Source: Deltaproteobacteria bacterium (GTDB lineage Bacteria; Desulfobacterota; Desulfomonilia; UBA1062). From it: a stretch of 64,000 nucleotides of DNA. The stretch lies in NCBI GenBank assembly GCA_029552245.1, contig JAKPDW010000005.1, forward strand, positions 62,001 to 126,000, in the 5' to 3' direction. Numbering within the stretch: the first letter of the stretch is position 1; every line of letters begins with the position of its first letter. Below, piece by piece: positions 44,564 through 54,681 of this stretch. Made by a program: the position numbers and the translations under genes. A model generated the notes under the pieces. It was not told the origin of the DNA. It searched no databases and saw only the letters and a list, made by a program, of their open reading frames with translations.

Positions 44564-47191
44564 ATGCAGGCTCACGGAGGGATGCACGGAAGCCCACCGG
44601 CCCACGATCACCCCATGGAGACAAGAGGGTCAGGACCGAGACGGTTCCCCGTCCGGGCCAGGTACACCTTCTGGATCACCGTCCCCGCACTCGCGGTTCT
44701 CATCGTCCTTCTGGCCATCACCGTGTACTCGGTGCACGAGAAGGCCGTCATCGAGCTCTTCGGCAGGCAGCAGGCCACGGCGGCAAGGCTCTATGCCGGC
44801 CGCATACAGGACGCGACTGCGGCGTGCGGGCATGCGCTGACCCTGTACGCCCAAGCCGCGACTCACACAGGAAAGGCCCCCGAGGGACTCCAAGCCGTCC
44901 ACGACGAGCTCACACCCACTGTCACGGCCCTGGCCCTCCTGGGACCGGACAGCGCCGTGCTGTCGGCGTACCCCGCCCAGAAGGGCTTTTTCGAGAAAGG
45001 ATCCGCCTGTGACATCCCCGCCATGGTGAACGCCCTGGAGAGGATGCACCGCCGGTACGTCGGCGAGGCCTGGGTGGTCGCGGGAGACGGCGCCCCCGGT
45101 TCCGAAGGATGCGTCTCGAGGTCCAAGGTGATCGTCATGGGTGTCCCCCTCCTGTCGAAGGACGGCGCCTACCAGGGTGCGCTGGTGGCGGCGATCCACC
45201 CCAAGTCCCTCCTGGGTTCGCAAGGCGGCATCCCCGCGCCTGCCGGAGGGGCCGCCCTCCTCCTGGACGAGTCGGGAACCGTGCTGTTCGATCCCGACCC
45301 CTCGCACGTGGGCAAGGCGTTCGACGCGCTGTTGGATACCCGATCCAAGAGGTTCAGGGCCTTTGCGTATACCCACGGCGGGGTTCTCGACGTAACGATG
45401 AAGGGAAGAGACGGCCCGGTCGCCGCCACGGCCGCCTTCGCGCCCGTAAGGCTCGGGAGCGACAGGTGGTGGGTCGTTCTCGTCACGCCGAACGATACGG
45501 TCACGGGCCCGGTGAGAAGGGCTTCGCTCAACATCCTGGTGGGAGCCTGCGGGCTCGTCGTGGTGGTCATGGTCACCGCCTTCTCCGTGGCCAGGGCGGA
45601 GACGAAGAGGCTGAGGCTCTCCGAAGAGCTCAAGAGGGCCAGGGAGCGGGAAGAATGGCAGGGCAGGCTCCTCAGGGAGAAGATGACCATCGAGGGCATC
45701 GTCCAGGGTTCCCCGGTGCCCATGTTCGTCATCGACAAGGACCACAAGGTGATCCTCTGGAACAAGGCATGCACGGAGCTCACCGGGTACTCCGCCGAAG
45801 AGATGATCGGCACGGACAACTACTACAAGCCGTTCTACGAAAAGAAACGGCCCTTCCTTGCCGACCTCATCATCGACCGGAACGTGGACAACATCGGATC
45901 GCTCTACGGAGAGGGCGGTGCGGTCAAGTCCGAGACCATCGAGGGGGCGTACGAGGCGGTGAGGCACTTCCCGAGGCTCAAGGGGAAAGACCGGCATCTC
46001 TACTTCCTCGCCGCCCCCATCCACGACGAGCGGGGTGAGATCGTCGCGGCCATCGAGACCTTCCTCGACGTGACCAAGGAGGTGGAGCTCACGCGCAACC
46101 TCCAGGAATACAACGAGACCCTCGAGAACGAGCTCCAGGAGAACATCCAGCTCAAGCAGGAGGTGGAGCAGCTCTACCGTTACCTCCAGAGCATCCTGGA
46201 CAGCCTCCCTGACAAGGTCTACGAGCTCAACAAGGACGGTATCATAAACTATGTCAGCAGGCAGATTACCACCGGCATGTTCGACCCGAAGGGCAGGCAC
46301 TTCACCGAGTACGTGGCGCCGGAGCACCGCGAATACGCGATCTCCAAGTGGGAGGACGCGAAGCGGGGCATTTTCAAGCCGTACGAGCTCGAGCTCACGG
46401 GCAGGGACGGGAAGAAACGCCACCTCCTCATGACCCCGGGCCCCGTGAGGGGAACGGACCGCTTCGTCCTCGTCGAGCGCGACATCACCGAGCTCAAGGA
46501 GCTCGAGAAGAAATACTACGAGAGCCAGAAGCTCGCCGCCATCGGCCAGCTCTCCGCAGGCATCGCCCACGAGATCCGGAACCCCCTCTCCTCCATCAAG
46601 ATGAGCCTGCAGATCCTGGAGAAACGCATGCAGCCCCAGGGCAACGACCTCAAGAGGTTCAAGATCGCCCAACGGGAGGTGGAACACCTGGAGAAGCTCG
46701 TGAGCGACGTGCTCCTCTACGCCAAACCCATGGAGCCGTCGAAATCCCCCTGCGACCTGAGGCAGGTGGCGGACCAGGCGATCGCGATGGTGGAGAAGTC
46801 CATCGAGGAGAAACGCATCGAGGTGCACAGGGACTACCCCCCTGATCTCCACCTCGTGCCGGTCGACCCCGCCATGATCGGCCAGGCTCTCATCAACGTG
46901 CTCCAGAACGCGATAGACGCCATGGACGTGGGCGGGAGACTCGGTGTCGTGCTCAGGGAAGAACCGAAGTCGGCATCGATAACCGTGGAGGACAACGGTT
47001 CAGGCATAGACGAGGGCGACATGCCCTACCTGTTCAACCCCTTCTTCACGAAGAAGAGCTACGGCACAGGCCTCGGGCTGACCCAGGTGGAGAAGATCGT
47101 GACCCTGCACGGCGGGTCCATCGACGTGAAGAGCCGCAAGGGGGAAGGCACCAGGTTCAGGATCGTCCTTCCCCGGAACGCCGCCTGGTGA
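44564..47191 (+). CDS. Membrane sensor histidine kinase with Cache and two PAS domains (NtrB-like)
   Basis: 875 aa. TM1 (36-56), periplasmic Cache-like domain (~57-320), TM2 (322-343), PAS1 (~372-505), coiled coil (~508-540), PAS2 (~541-645), HisKA with H669 in GIAHEIRNPLSS, HATPase (NVLQNAIDAM, DNGSGID, GTGLGL; to 875). The cognate regulator follows 60 bp downstream. Signal unknown; small organic acids are common Cache ligands. ATG 44564 chosen from spacing to the upstream gene. Confidence 0.93.
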   Translation: MQAHGGMHGSPPAHDHPMETRGSGPRRFPVRARYTFWITVPALAVLIVLLAITVYSVHEKAVIELFGRQQATAARLYAGRIQDATAACGHALTLYAQAATHTGKAPEGLQAVHDELTPTVTALALLGPDSAVLSAYPAQKGFFEKGSACDIPAMVNALERMHRRYVGEAWVVAGDGAPGSEGCVSRSKVIVMGVPLLSKDGAYQGALVAAIHPKSLLGSQGGIPAPAGGAALLLDESGTVLFDPDPSHVGKAFDALLDTRSKRFRAFAYTHGGVLDVTMKGRDGPVAATAAFAPVRLGSDRWWVVLVTPNDTVTGPVRRASLNILVGACGLVVVVMVTAFSVARAETKRLRLSEELKRAREREEWQGRLLREKMTIEGIVQGSPVPMFVIDKDHKVILWNKACTELTGYSAEEMIGTDNYYKPFYEKKRPFLADLIIDRNVDNIGSLYGEGGAVKSETIEGAYEAVRHFPRLKGKDRHLYFLAAPIHDERGEIVAAIETFLDVTKEVELTRNLQEYNETLENELQENIQLKQEVEQLYRYLQSILDSLPDKVYELNKDGIINYVSRQITTGMFDPKGRHFTEYVAPEHREYAISKWEDAKRGIFKPYELELTGRDGKKRHLLMTPGPVRGTDRFVLVERDITELKELEKKYYESQKLAAIGQLSAGIAHEIRNPLSSIKMSLQILEKRMQPQGNDLKRFKIAQREVEHLEKLVSDVLLYAKPMEPSKSPCDLRQVADQAIAMVEKSIEEKRIEVHRDYPPDLHLVPVDPAMIGQALINVLQNAIDAMDVGGRLGVVLREEPKSASITVEDNGSGIDEGDMPYLFNPFFTKKSYGTGLGLTQVEKIVTLHGGSIDVKSRKGEGTRFRIVLPRNAAW

Positions 47192-47251
47192 TATAAACGC
47201 TGATCAGATCGACGCGCGCACCCTTTACGCGTTCCGGAGGATTCCAGCACC

Positions 47252-48628
47252 ATGGCGAAAGTCCTCGTCATCGACGACGACAGCTCCATCCGCGAGACCC
47301 TGGAGATGTACCTCTCCGAGGAGGGTTACGAGGTCTACACGGCACCGACCGGTACCGACGGGCTCAATACCTTCGCCAGGGTGACCCCGGATGTGGTCTT
47401 CCTCGATATCAGGCTGCCCGACGTCAACGGCTTTCTCATCCTGGAGGACCTGAAGGAAGAGGACGAAAACGTCAAGGTCATCATGATCACCGCCCACCAC
47501 GACATGGAATCCACCATCAAGGCCATGAAGGAAGGGGCCTTCGATTACATCCACAAGCCCATAGACGTCAACGAGCTCGACATAGCCGTGAAGAAGGCCC
47601 TCCACGCGCTCGAGATGGAGAAGAAGATCAAGGGGTTCGTCGAGTCCACCCGCGATTACAAGGTCGGTGACATCATCGGCAGAGGCCCGAGGATGCGGGA
47701 GATCTTCAAGACCATCGGCGTGGTGTCCCAGAGCCGAACCACCGTCCTCATCCAGGGGGAGAGCGGCACCGGCAAGGAGCTCATCGCCCGCGTCATCCAC
47801 AACAACACCTCGCCCGGCGAACCCTATATCGCGGTGAACTGCTCGGCCATCGTGGAGACCCTGCTCGAGTCGGAGCTCTTCGGCCACGAGAAGGGGTCCT
47901 TCACCGGCGCGGTGACGCGGAAACCAGGCAAGTTCGAGCTTGCACGCGGCGGCACCGTGTTCTTGGACGAGATCAGCGAGATGTCCCTCAACCTCCAGGC
48001 GAAGCTCCTCAGGGTCCTCCAGGAGCTCGAGTTCGAGCGCGTCGGCGGCAAGGACCGGATCAGGGTGAACGCGAGGATCATCGCCGCCACGAACAAGGAC
48101 CTCAAGGCCATGGTCAGGGAAGGGACGTTCAGGGACGACCTCTACTACCGCCTCAACATCGTGACCATCACGATACCCCCGCTCAGGGAACGCATGGAAG
48201 ACCTCGAGCCCCTCATCGAGTACCTCCTCTCCAAGATCAACGCAGAGCTCCACAAGCGCATCGCGGGGATATCGGACGAGGTGCTCGAGATGTTCAGGAA
48301 CTACAGCTGGCCGGGCAACGTCAGGGAGCTCGAGAACCTCCTCGTGAGGGCCGCGGTCATCGCGAAGGGCCAGGTTCTCGTCAAGAGCGATTTCCCGGAT
48401 CTCGCCGACATCCAGGAAAAACGAGAGACCGCGGGCGAGGACTTAGGCCCCTTCAGGAACGCCCAAGGGAGGATCCTCACCCTCGACGAGGTCGAGGAAC
48501 TCCACATCAGGCGGGTCCTCAAGGACTCCAAGAAGACCAAGGGCGAGATCTGCGAAATACTCGGCATATCCAGGCCCACCTTCGAGCGGAAGCTCGAGCG
48601 GTACAACATCCCCTTCGAGAGGGATTGA
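47252..48628 (+). CDS. NtrC-family sigma-54-dependent response regulator
   Basis: 458 aa. Receiver (1-122) with phospho-acceptor D52 in FLDIRLPD; AAA+ domain with Walker A GESGTGKE (169-176) and the sigma-54 contact loop GSFTGA (215-220; the frequent Ala-to-Ser variant); Walker B VFLDEI; Fis-type HTH at the end (KTKGEICEILGISRPTFERKLERY). Partner of the kinase upstream. Works with RpoN, encoded 8 kb away. Targets unknown; no convincing -24/-12 promoter was found in the window. Confidence 0.95.
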   Translation: MAKVLVIDDDSSIRETLEMYLSEEGYEVYTAPTGTDGLNTFARVTPDVVFLDIRLPDVNGFLILEDLKEEDENVKVIMITAHHDMESTIKAMKEGAFDYIHKPIDVNELDIAVKKALHALEMEKKIKGFVESTRDYKVGDIIGRGPRMREIFKTIGVVSQSRTTVLIQGESGTGKELIARVIHNNTSPGEPYIAVNCSAIVETLLESELFGHEKGSFTGAVTRKPGKFELARGGTVFLDEISEMSLNLQAKLLRVLQELEFERVGGKDRIRVNARIIAATNKDLKAMVREGTFRDDLYYRLNIVTITIPPLRERMEDLEPLIEYLLSKINAELHKRIAGISDEVLEMFRNYSWPGNVRELENLLVRAAVIAKGQVLVKSDFPDLADIQEKRETAGEDLGPFRNAQGRILTLDEVEELHIRRVLKDSKKTKGEICEILGISRPTFERKLERYNIPFERD

Positions 48629-48642
48629 CCCGGAAGGATCGC

Positions 48643-48657
48643 ATGCCCGAAGGGCAT
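48643..48657. terminator. Short hairpin between convergent genes
   Basis: ATGCCC-gaa-GGGCAT just past the regulator stop, followed by GGCCG-tgacgg-CGGCC; no T-tract, so termination is uncertain. Confidence 0.3.
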
Positions 48658-48706
48658 CGGCCGTGACGGCGGCCTGCCTGGGTCCGCGTCGTGCCCGCCT
48701 CGGCCC

Positions 48707-49123
48707 TCACTCTCCGATGATCTTCACGAGCACCCTCTTGGGACGCCTGCCGTCGAACTCGCCGTAGAAGATCTGTTCCCAGGGGCCGAAATCGAGCCTG
48801 CCGCCGGTGATCGCCACCACCACCTCCCTCCCCATGACCTGGCGCTTGAGGTGGGCGTCGGCGTTGTCTTCCCCGACGTTGTGCCGGTATCGGTCCACGG
48901 GTCCGTAAGGCGCGAGGGCGTCGAGCCACTTCGCGAAGTCGTGGTGGAGCCCGGGTTCGTCGTCGTTGATGAACACGCTGGCCGTTATGTGCATGGCGTT
49001 CACCAGCACGAGCCCCTCGGTGACGCCGCTGTCACGCACGCATTTCTCGACCTCGGGGGTGATGTTGACGAACTCGACGCGTCCTTTCGTGTTGAACCAG
49101 ATCTCCTTGCGATAGGTCTTCAT
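48707..49123 (-). CDS. YjbQ/UPF0047 family protein
   Basis: 138 aa. Secondary thiamine-phosphate-synthase/YjbQ family: [61 protein letters not shown]. The family's biochemical activity is weak and its true role unsettled. ATG 49123. Follows a ferredoxin gene (70 bp). Confidence 0.9.
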   Translation of the reverse strand: MKTYRKEIWFNTKGRVEFVNITPEVEKCVRDSGVTEGLVLVNAMHITASVFINDDEPGLHHDFAKWLDALAPYGPVDRYRHNVGEDNADAHLKRQVMGREVVVAITGGRLDFGPWEQIFYGEFDGRRPKRVLVKIIGE

Positions 49124-49193
49124 GGCATTCCCGCGCTCCGTTATGTGGCATGCACCATCGGGGGGATGGTGACCGGGGCTCGACGAGCCGTCG

Positions 49194-49385
49194 TCATTCC
49201 TTGAATGCGATGCAGGAGACCGGACAGGCGTCGATGGCCTGTTCGACGAGGTCCTCAGGCCCTCCCTGGGGCTTGATGACCCTGGCCTTGCCCTCCTCGT
49301 CCAGTTCGAAGACCTCCGGACAGATGTCCTGGCACATCCCGCACCCGATACACTCTTCCCTGTCGAGGAATACGGTCTTTCCCAT
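49194..49385 (-). CDS. Single [4Fe-4S] ferredoxin
   Basis: 63-aa monocluster ferredoxin resembling Desulfovibrio types: C12, C15, C18 (CIGCGMC) and C54 (ACPVSC) as ligands, with C22 and C58 as extra cysteines, acidic middle. ATG 49385 behind GGGAGGG. General low-potential electron carrier; possible partner for Ior or AOR enzymes, not shown by position. Confidence 0.93.
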   Translation of the reverse strand: MGKTVFLDREECIGCGMCQDICPEVFELDEEGKARVIKPQGGPEDLVEQAIDACPVSCIAFKE

Positions 49386-49938
49386 GGGCCCTCCCGGTCG
49401 AAGCGTACGCACATGGTAGCCGCACCGGGCAAGAAAGGCAAGTACAGCAAAGGCGCCGCCACGCCCCCCCGAACCCCGGGCATGCACCCTGCGCGGGCCC
49501 CCCACCTGGACCACGCTCACGCCTTTACGCCCCGGGAAGCCCCTCGGGCCAGGGCCGGTTCTCGAGGGCGCCATGGACAGGTCTTCTCTCGCATGGGATT
49601 CTCCGAGAAAAGGCCCGGCGCATGGGCCGAGCGGCCAGGGAGCCTCCCGCTCCCCCGCCGCACCTGCACGTGCAGGTCAGGCCCAGGGCATGAGACCGCC
49701 CCGGCACCCGTCGAGACGGCGCCGACGGCGCACCTGAAGCGCGCCACGTCCGAGACAGGCCACGAGGATTCCCTCGCACGTCAAGAGACACGCCCGGCCA
49801 CGCACTCCCGTGTTCGCACGTCTGCCCCCAGACCTGACGGTGCGTGATGCCCACGGGCTCGACGGGTGCCGCACGGCCGAGGGCCGTTTGGGCTTGCGGC
49901 CGTGCCTGAAACCCTCAAGGGGCTTTTCTTGGGGGCAC
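49386..49938. other. Long spacer with two notable inverted repeats
   Basis: 553 bp, no gene supported. Contains a perfect 16-bp palindrome ACCTGCAC/GTGCAGGT (49662-49677) and a 9-bp inverted repeat GCACGGCCG/CGGCCGTGC (49871-49879, 49897-49905; 17-nt loop) about 35 bp beyond the sua5 stop. Confidence 0.5.
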
Positions 49939-50541
49939 TCAAGACCCCATCAAGAGGGGCAGGACCTCTTCGAAGGCCACCGCCCCCTCCCTGAGGCACA
50001 CGGGCGTGTCCGACGTGAGGTCGACGAGCGTGGACGGCATCGCACCCGGGGTCTCCCCCCCGTCCAAAACCGCGTCGATGTCCAGCCCTGAACGGACGAC
50101 CTCACCTGCGCTGCAAGCCGGCGGCATCCCCGTACGGTTCGCAGAGGTGGAGGTGATCGGGCCCACGAGACCCGTCAGGCCGCGTGCCAAAGGGTGCGGC
50201 GAGATGCGTACGGCAACCTTGCCCCCCGGCGCGAGCAGGGGGTGAAGGGCGGGGGAGGCGGCAAGGATCACGCTGAGGGCGGCGGGCCAGATCTTCGCCA
50301 GGGCCTCCTGCAGCCCGGGGCCTATCTTCGCTATGCGCAAGACCGTCTCGATGTCGTGCACGAGCACGATCATCCCCCGATCGGCATCCCTCCCCTTGAT
50401 CCTCACGATGCGTTCGACGGCCTGGGCATCGTCTATCCTGGCGCCGAGCCCGTAGAAGGTCTCCGTCGGGTAGGCAACCACCGTCGACTGCGTCGACAGC
50501 ATCAGGGAGGCCACGTACGACACATCCTGCGTCACGATCAC
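49939..50541 (-). CDS. L-threonylcarbamoyladenylate synthase (Sua5/YciO/YrdC)
   Basis: 200 aa from GTG 50541 behind GGGGAGG. YrdC fold: VVAYPTETFYGLGARIDD, RIKGRDADRGMIVLV, VAVRISPHPLARGLTGLVGPITSTSANRTG. Makes the TC-AMP donor for t6A37 in tRNA. Short single-domain form. Seventy-eight bp downstream of purE; could be read with the purine operon. Confidence 0.92.
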   Translation of the reverse strand: MIVTQDVSYVASLMLSTQSTVVAYPTETFYGLGARIDDAQAVERIVRIKGRDADRGMIVLVHDIETVLRIAKIGPGLQEALAKIWPAALSVILAASPALHPLLAPGGKVAVRISPHPLARGLTGLVGPITSTSANRTGMPPACSAGEVVRSGLDIDAVLDGGETPGAMPSTLVDLTSDTPVCLREGAVAFEEVLPLLMGS

Positions 50542-50619
50542 GTCACCACCTCCCCGGGTGGTACGAGCGCCTCTCCCCGTGCTCCCGCGGACCGGGACTC
50601 GAGGCCCGTGCACGAGGCC

Positions 50620-51108
50620 TCATGCCCCGGAGAGCTTTGCATCCTCCTCGAGCACCTGACGCCGCATGTCTTCCCGGTAGGCATCGAGCTTCTTCCTGAG
50701 CCCCTCGTCGCCGAGGGCGAGGATCTCCACGGCGAGGAGGGCCGCGTTCTTCGCGCCGGCCTTGCCCACGCTCACCGTGGCGACCGGCACCCCCGGGGGC
50801 ATCTGCACCATCGAGAGCAGGGCGTCCAGGCCCCCGAGCGGCGACGAGGCGACGGGCACGCCTATGACGGGCAGCGTCGTGTGGGCGGCCACCACCCCAG
50901 CCAGGTGGGCGGCCATGCCGGCACCGGCGATCACCACGGAGACCCCCCTTTCGCGGGCCGACCTCGCGAAGGAGGCGACCTCCTCCGGCGACCGGTGGGC
51001 GGACATGATGCGCATCTCGCAGTCGACCCCGAACCGGTCGAGGAGTGCGCGCGCCTCCTCCATGACCGGCAGGTCCGACGGACTCCCCATGAGCACGGCT
51101 ACCTTCAT
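50620..51108 (-). CDS. purE: N5-carboxyaminoimidazole ribonucleotide mutase
   Basis: 162 aa, class I PurE: VAVLMGSPSDLPVM and the active-site MSAHRSPEEV, then GAGMAAHLAGVVAAHTTLPVIGVP. ATG 51108 overlaps the purD stop. De novo purine step from N5-CAIR to CAIR; purK is not in the window. Confidence 0.96.
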   Translation of the reverse strand: MKVAVLMGSPSDLPVMEEARALLDRFGVDCEMRIMSAHRSPEEVASFARSARERGVSVVIAGAGMAAHLAGVVAAHTTLPVIGVPVASSPLGGLDALLSMVQMPPGVPVATVSVGKAGAKNAALLAVEILALGDEGLRKKLDAYREDMRRQVLEEDAKLSGA

Positions 51109-52388
51109 GGCATCCTCCCTATGGCTTTCTTCCCGATGTCGCGCCGGTAATGCATCCCCTCGAACGATATCTTCGAGACCGCGCTGTATGCCTTCGCTAT
51201 CGCACCGGTCAACGTGTCGCCCGTGGCGGTCACGCCGAGCACGCGCCCGCCGTTGGTGACGAACCTCTTGTCCCTGAGGGTGGTCCCGGCGTGGAAGACC
51301 TTCACCCCCTCGATCTTTGCCGCCTCCTCGATCCCCTCTATGACCCTGCCCTTGACCACGGGTCCGGGGTATCCCTCGGATGCCGCGACCACGCACACCG
51401 CAGGGCCGGCCGAGGAATCGATCCTCAGCGACTTGACGCTCCCCCCCCTCGCCACCTCGAGCATCACCGGGACGATGTCGCTTGCGCACCTCACGAGCAA
51501 CGGCTGGGTCTCCGGGTCGCCCATGCGCACGTTGAACTCGAGCACGAAGGGGCCTTCATCGGTGATCATGAGCCCGGCGTAGAGAACGCCCCGGTACGTT
51601 ATGCCCGCCTTCTTGAGACCCCACACGAGGGGCTCGATCACCCTGTCCATCACGAGACCTTCCATGCGCACGTCCACGACGGGCGCTGGAGAGTACGCAC
51701 CCATCCCTCCCGTGTTGGGGCCCTCGTCATTGTCGAGAAGGCGCTTGTGATCCTGGGAAGAGGCGAAGCTGAGCACGTTCTCGCCGTCGCAGACGGCGAT
51801 GAACGAGGCCTCCTCCCCCTCGAGCATCTCCTCCACCACCACCCTGTCGCCGGCCGCACCGAAGGCGCGCCTCGCCATGATCTCCTCGATCGCCTGGAGC
51901 GCTTCCTCCCTGGTCCTCGCCACCACGACGCCCTTCCCGGCGGCAAGACCGTCGGCCTTGACCACCACGTTCCCGCGAGCCTCCTTCTCCACGTATTCCC
52001 TGGCCTTTGAGGCGTCCGAGAACGTACGGTAAGCCGCGGTCGGGATCCCGCACCTGCTCATGAGATCCTTGGCGAAGGCCTTGGAGCCCTCGAGCATGGC
52101 CCCCGTCGCGCCGGGACCGAACACGGGCAGGCCCTCCGCGAGGAAGGCGTCCGCGATCCCGCCGACCAGGGGCGCCTCGGGCCCCACCACCGTCAGGTCG
52201 AACGCGTTGTCCTTGGCGAACCTCAGGAGCCCGGCCGTGTCGTCGGAACCGATATCCACGCACACCGCGTCCTCGGCGATGCCCGCATTGCCGGGCGCGC
52301 AGAAGACCTCGTCGACGAGGGGGCTCTGGGCGATCTTCCAGCACAGGGCGTGTTCCCGTCCCCCCGACCCGATGACCAGGACCCGCAT
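51105..52388 (-). CDS. purD: Phosphoribosylamine-glycine ligase
   Basis: 427-aa ATP-grasp enzyme: [69 protein letters not shown]. Second step of purine synthesis. GGAGGT precedes ATG 52388; 10 bp after purH. Confidence 0.97.
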   Translation of the reverse strand: MRVLVIGSGGREHALCWKIAQSPLVDEVFCAPGNAGIAEDAVCVDIGSDDTAGLLRFAKDNAFDLTVVGPEAPLVGGIADAFLAEGLPVFGPGATGAMLEGSKAFAKDLMSRCGIPTAAYRTFSDASKAREYVEKEARGNVVVKADGLAAGKGVVVARTREEALQAIEEIMARRAFGAAGDRVVVEEMLEGEEASFIAVCDGENVLSFASSQDHKRLLDNDEGPNTGGMGAYSPAPVVDVRMEGLVMDRVIEPLVWGLKKAGITYRGVLYAGLMITDEGPFVLEFNVRMGDPETQPLLVRCASDIVPVMLEVARGGSVKSLRIDSSAGPAVCVVAASEGYPGPVVKGRVIEGIEEAAKIEGVKVFHAGTTLRDKRFVTNGGRVLGVTATGDTLTGAIAKAYSAVSKISFEGMHYRRDIGKKAIGRMP

Positions 52389-52398
52389 GGGATACCTC

Positions 52399-53970
52399 CT
52401 AGTGCCTGAAGTGGCGCATGCCGGTGAAGATCATGGCCATGCCGTGCTCGTCAGCGGCCTCGACGACCTCGGCGTCGCGCACCGAGCCGCCGGGCTGGAC
52501 GATGGCCGTGGCGCCTGCCTTGGCAGCCTCGTCCACCCCGTCCCTGAAGGGGAAGAAGGCGTCTGAGGCGACCACCGAACCCTGCGTGGACAGCCCCGCT
52601 TCCCGCGCCTTGGACACGGCGAGCCTCGATGAGTCGACCCTGCTCATCTGGCCCGCCCCCACGCCCACGAGCTGGCCCGCCTTCGCATAGACCACGGCGT
52701 TCGACTTGACGTACTTGACGATCCTCCAGGCGAACTCCAGTGCCTTGAGCTCCTCAGGCGTCGGGCCCCTCTTCGTCACCACCTCGGCCTTGCCCAGGTC
52801 CACCCGGCCCAGGTCACGGTCCTGCAGGAGCAGACCTCCCGTCACCCGCCTGGAGACGAGGAAAGGTTTCTTCGCGCTCGCGCCCGCCTCGATCCCCGGG
52901 ACCCTGAGGAGCCTGATGTTCTTCTTCTCCCTGAGGATGTCGAGGGCGTCCCGGGTGTAGTCCGGCGCAAGGACCACCTCGGTGAACACCTCCGAGAGGG
53001 CCCGCGCCGTGGGGGCGTCGACCGTCCTGTTGAACCCCACGATCCCGCCGAAGGCGCTCGTCGGGTCGACCGCGAGGGCCTTCCGGTACGCCTCCTCGAG
53101 GGATGCGTCCGAGAGCGCCGCCCCGCACGGGTTCGAGTGCTTGAGGATGACGCACGCAGGGGTGTCGAACTCCATGACCAGATCGAGGGCCGCGTCCGCG
53201 TCCATGATGTTGTTGTACGAGAGCTCCTTGCCCCAGAGCTGTTCCGCGGAGGCAACGGACGGCTGGTCGAGACCCCATTCGACGTAGAAGGCCGCATCCT
53301 GGTGCGGGTTCTCCCCGTAGCGCATGATCTGCCTGCGCCTGAACTGCGTCGTGTAGGTGAGGGGGAACTTGGGGTGATCGACGCCCACCGACTGGAGGTA
53401 GTTGGAGATCGCGGCGTCGTAGCGGGCCGTCAGCGAGAAGGCCTTCCGGGCGAGCTCGAAGTTGGTCTCCTCGCTCACGGCACCACCGGTCCTTCTCATT
53501 TCCTCGACGATGGACGCGTAGTCTCCGGGGTCGGTCACGACCGTGACGAACCTGTAGTTCTTGGATGCGGCCCTCACCATGGCCGGCCCCCCGATGTCGA
53601 TGTTCTCGACCGCCTCCTCGAGGGAAGCGCCCCTCGCCACCGTCTCCTCGAAGCGGTACAGGTTGACGACGAGCATGTCGATGGGCCTGATGCCGTGCTC
53701 CTCCATGGCGCGCACGTGTTCCGGGTTGTCCCTGAGGGCGAGCATGCCGCCGTGCACCAGGGGGTGCAGGGTCTTCAGCCTGCCGTCCATCATCTCGGGG
53801 AAACCCGTGAAGTCGGAGATATCGACGATCTCGACCCCGGCATCCCTCAGGATCTTCGCCGTCCCGCCCGTGGAGACGATCTCCACGCCGAAGGAAGCGA
53901 GGGCCTTCACGAAGTCGCTTATCCCGCCCTTGTCGGTGACGCTCACGAGGGCACGTGTGATCTTTGGCAT
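52399..53970 (-). CDS. purH: Bifunctional AICAR formyltransferase / IMP cyclohydrolase
   Basis: 523 aa. MGS-like IMP cyclohydrolase domain (1-190: [33 protein letters not shown]) and AICAR transformylase domain (200-523: [48 protein letters not shown]). Last two steps to IMP. ATG 53970 behind AAAGGAG. Begins 45 bp after an unknown gene that may head the operon. Confidence 0.97.
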   Translation of the reverse strand: MPKITRALVSVTDKGGISDFVKALASFGVEIVSTGGTAKILRDAGVEIVDISDFTGFPEMMDGRLKTLHPLVHGGMLALRDNPEHVRAMEEHGIRPIDMLVVNLYRFEETVARGASLEEAVENIDIGGPAMVRAASKNYRFVTVVTDPGDYASIVEEMRRTGGAVSEETNFELARKAFSLTARYDAAISNYLQSVGVDHPKFPLTYTTQFRRRQIMRYGENPHQDAAFYVEWGLDQPSVASAEQLWGKELSYNNIMDADAALDLVMEFDTPACVILKHSNPCGAALSDASLEEAYRKALAVDPTSAFGGIVGFNRTVDAPTARALSEVFTEVVLAPDYTRDALDILREKKNIRLLRVPGIEAGASAKKPFLVSRRVTGGLLLQDRDLGRVDLGKAEVVTKRGPTPEELKALEFAWRIVKYVKSNAVVYAKAGQLVGVGAGQMSRVDSSRLAVSKAREAGLSTQGSVVASDAFFPFRDGVDEAAKAGATAIVQPGGSVRDAEVVEAADEHGMAMIFTGMRHFRH

Positions 53971-54015
53971 ATGGGCTCCTTTCCGCTGGGTGATGTGTTC
54001 AGGAACGTCGGTGCG

Positions 54016-54606
54016 TCAGTTGTTGTGGTGCGCCCCTCGGGGACCGGCGCCCTGGATGTAGTACCACGTGAGGATAGGCACGAGGCGTTCATAGAGACCC
54101 GCGTCCAGGTAACCGATGTGTTCGATATGATGCCGGGCCTCGTCTCCGGATATCTCGCCCGTCATCATCCCTTCCCTTAGGCGGGTGATTCGGTTGTGGA
54201 GGGTGCTCCTGGTCATGGGGTCTCCCACGTGGGAGACCACGTAGCGGTTCATCTCCGCGAACATGCTTTCCATGTCCATCATCCCAGGGGTGCTGCTGTG
54301 CTCGCTCTCGAGCTCGTCCATGAGGGCGACCAAAAACGAGTGGGCGTCGTCCATGGCGATCGTGAGGGTCTGTTCCCTCACGAGGTCGTCGAAATCGTCG
54401 AAGAAGTCCGTGGTGAGCTTTATGGAGTCGAACTCCTTGACGTAGGCGTGCTCCGAACCGAGGATCCTCTTGAGGATACCCAGAGCCCGGCTCTTCCACT
54501 CGACGCACGCGTCTTCATCGGCCCGGTCCTCGATGAGCTCCTCCACGTCGCTCACCATCTCCCGTATGATGAAGAGATACTCCTTTATGGCGCTCTTGCT
54601 TCTCAT
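54016..54606 (-). CDS. Hypothetical helical protein heading the pur operon
   Basis: 196 aa from ATG 54606. Predominantly helical and acidic, Met-rich in the middle (GMMDMESMFAEMNRYVV), no signal peptide or membrane segment, no recognised family. Lacks a ribosome site; its putative -10 ends six bases before the ATG, so the mRNA may be leaderless. Same strand and 45 bp upstream of purH. Role in purine metabolism is only suggested by position. Confidence 0.75.
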   Translation of the reverse strand: MRSKSAIKEYLFIIREMVSDVEELIEDRADEDACVEWKSRALGILKRILGSEHAYVKEFDSIKLTTDFFDDFDDLVREQTLTIAMDDAHSFLVALMDELESEHSSTPGMMDMESMFAEMNRYVVSHVGDPMTRSTLHNRITRLREGMMTGEISGDEARHHIEHIGYLDAGLYERLVPILTWYYIQGAGPRGAHHNN

Positions 54607-54612
54607 GCCGGC

Positions 54613-54642
54613 ATCATATACAGCATACCTCCGACCGGTCAA
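54613..54642 (-). promoter_or_regulatory. Putative promoter giving a leaderless mRNA (minus)
   Basis: TTGACC (54642-54637), 18-nt spacer, TATGAT (54618-54613), then GCCGGC and the ATG at 54606: transcription would start at or next to the start codon. Confidence 0.55.
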
Positions 54643-54669
54643 GCCTGTTCATGGCGCGCCTTCGTGTGC

Positions 54670-54675
54670 TAGAAT
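54670..54675 (+). promoter_or_regulatory. Putative -10 element giving a leaderless mRNA (plus)
   Basis: TAGAAT (5 of 6 to consensus), then GCATGC and the Nudix ATG at 54682: same 6-nt distance as on the other strand. -35 weak (TGTTCA-like at 18 nt). Confidence 0.45.
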
Positions 54676-54681
54676 GCATGC

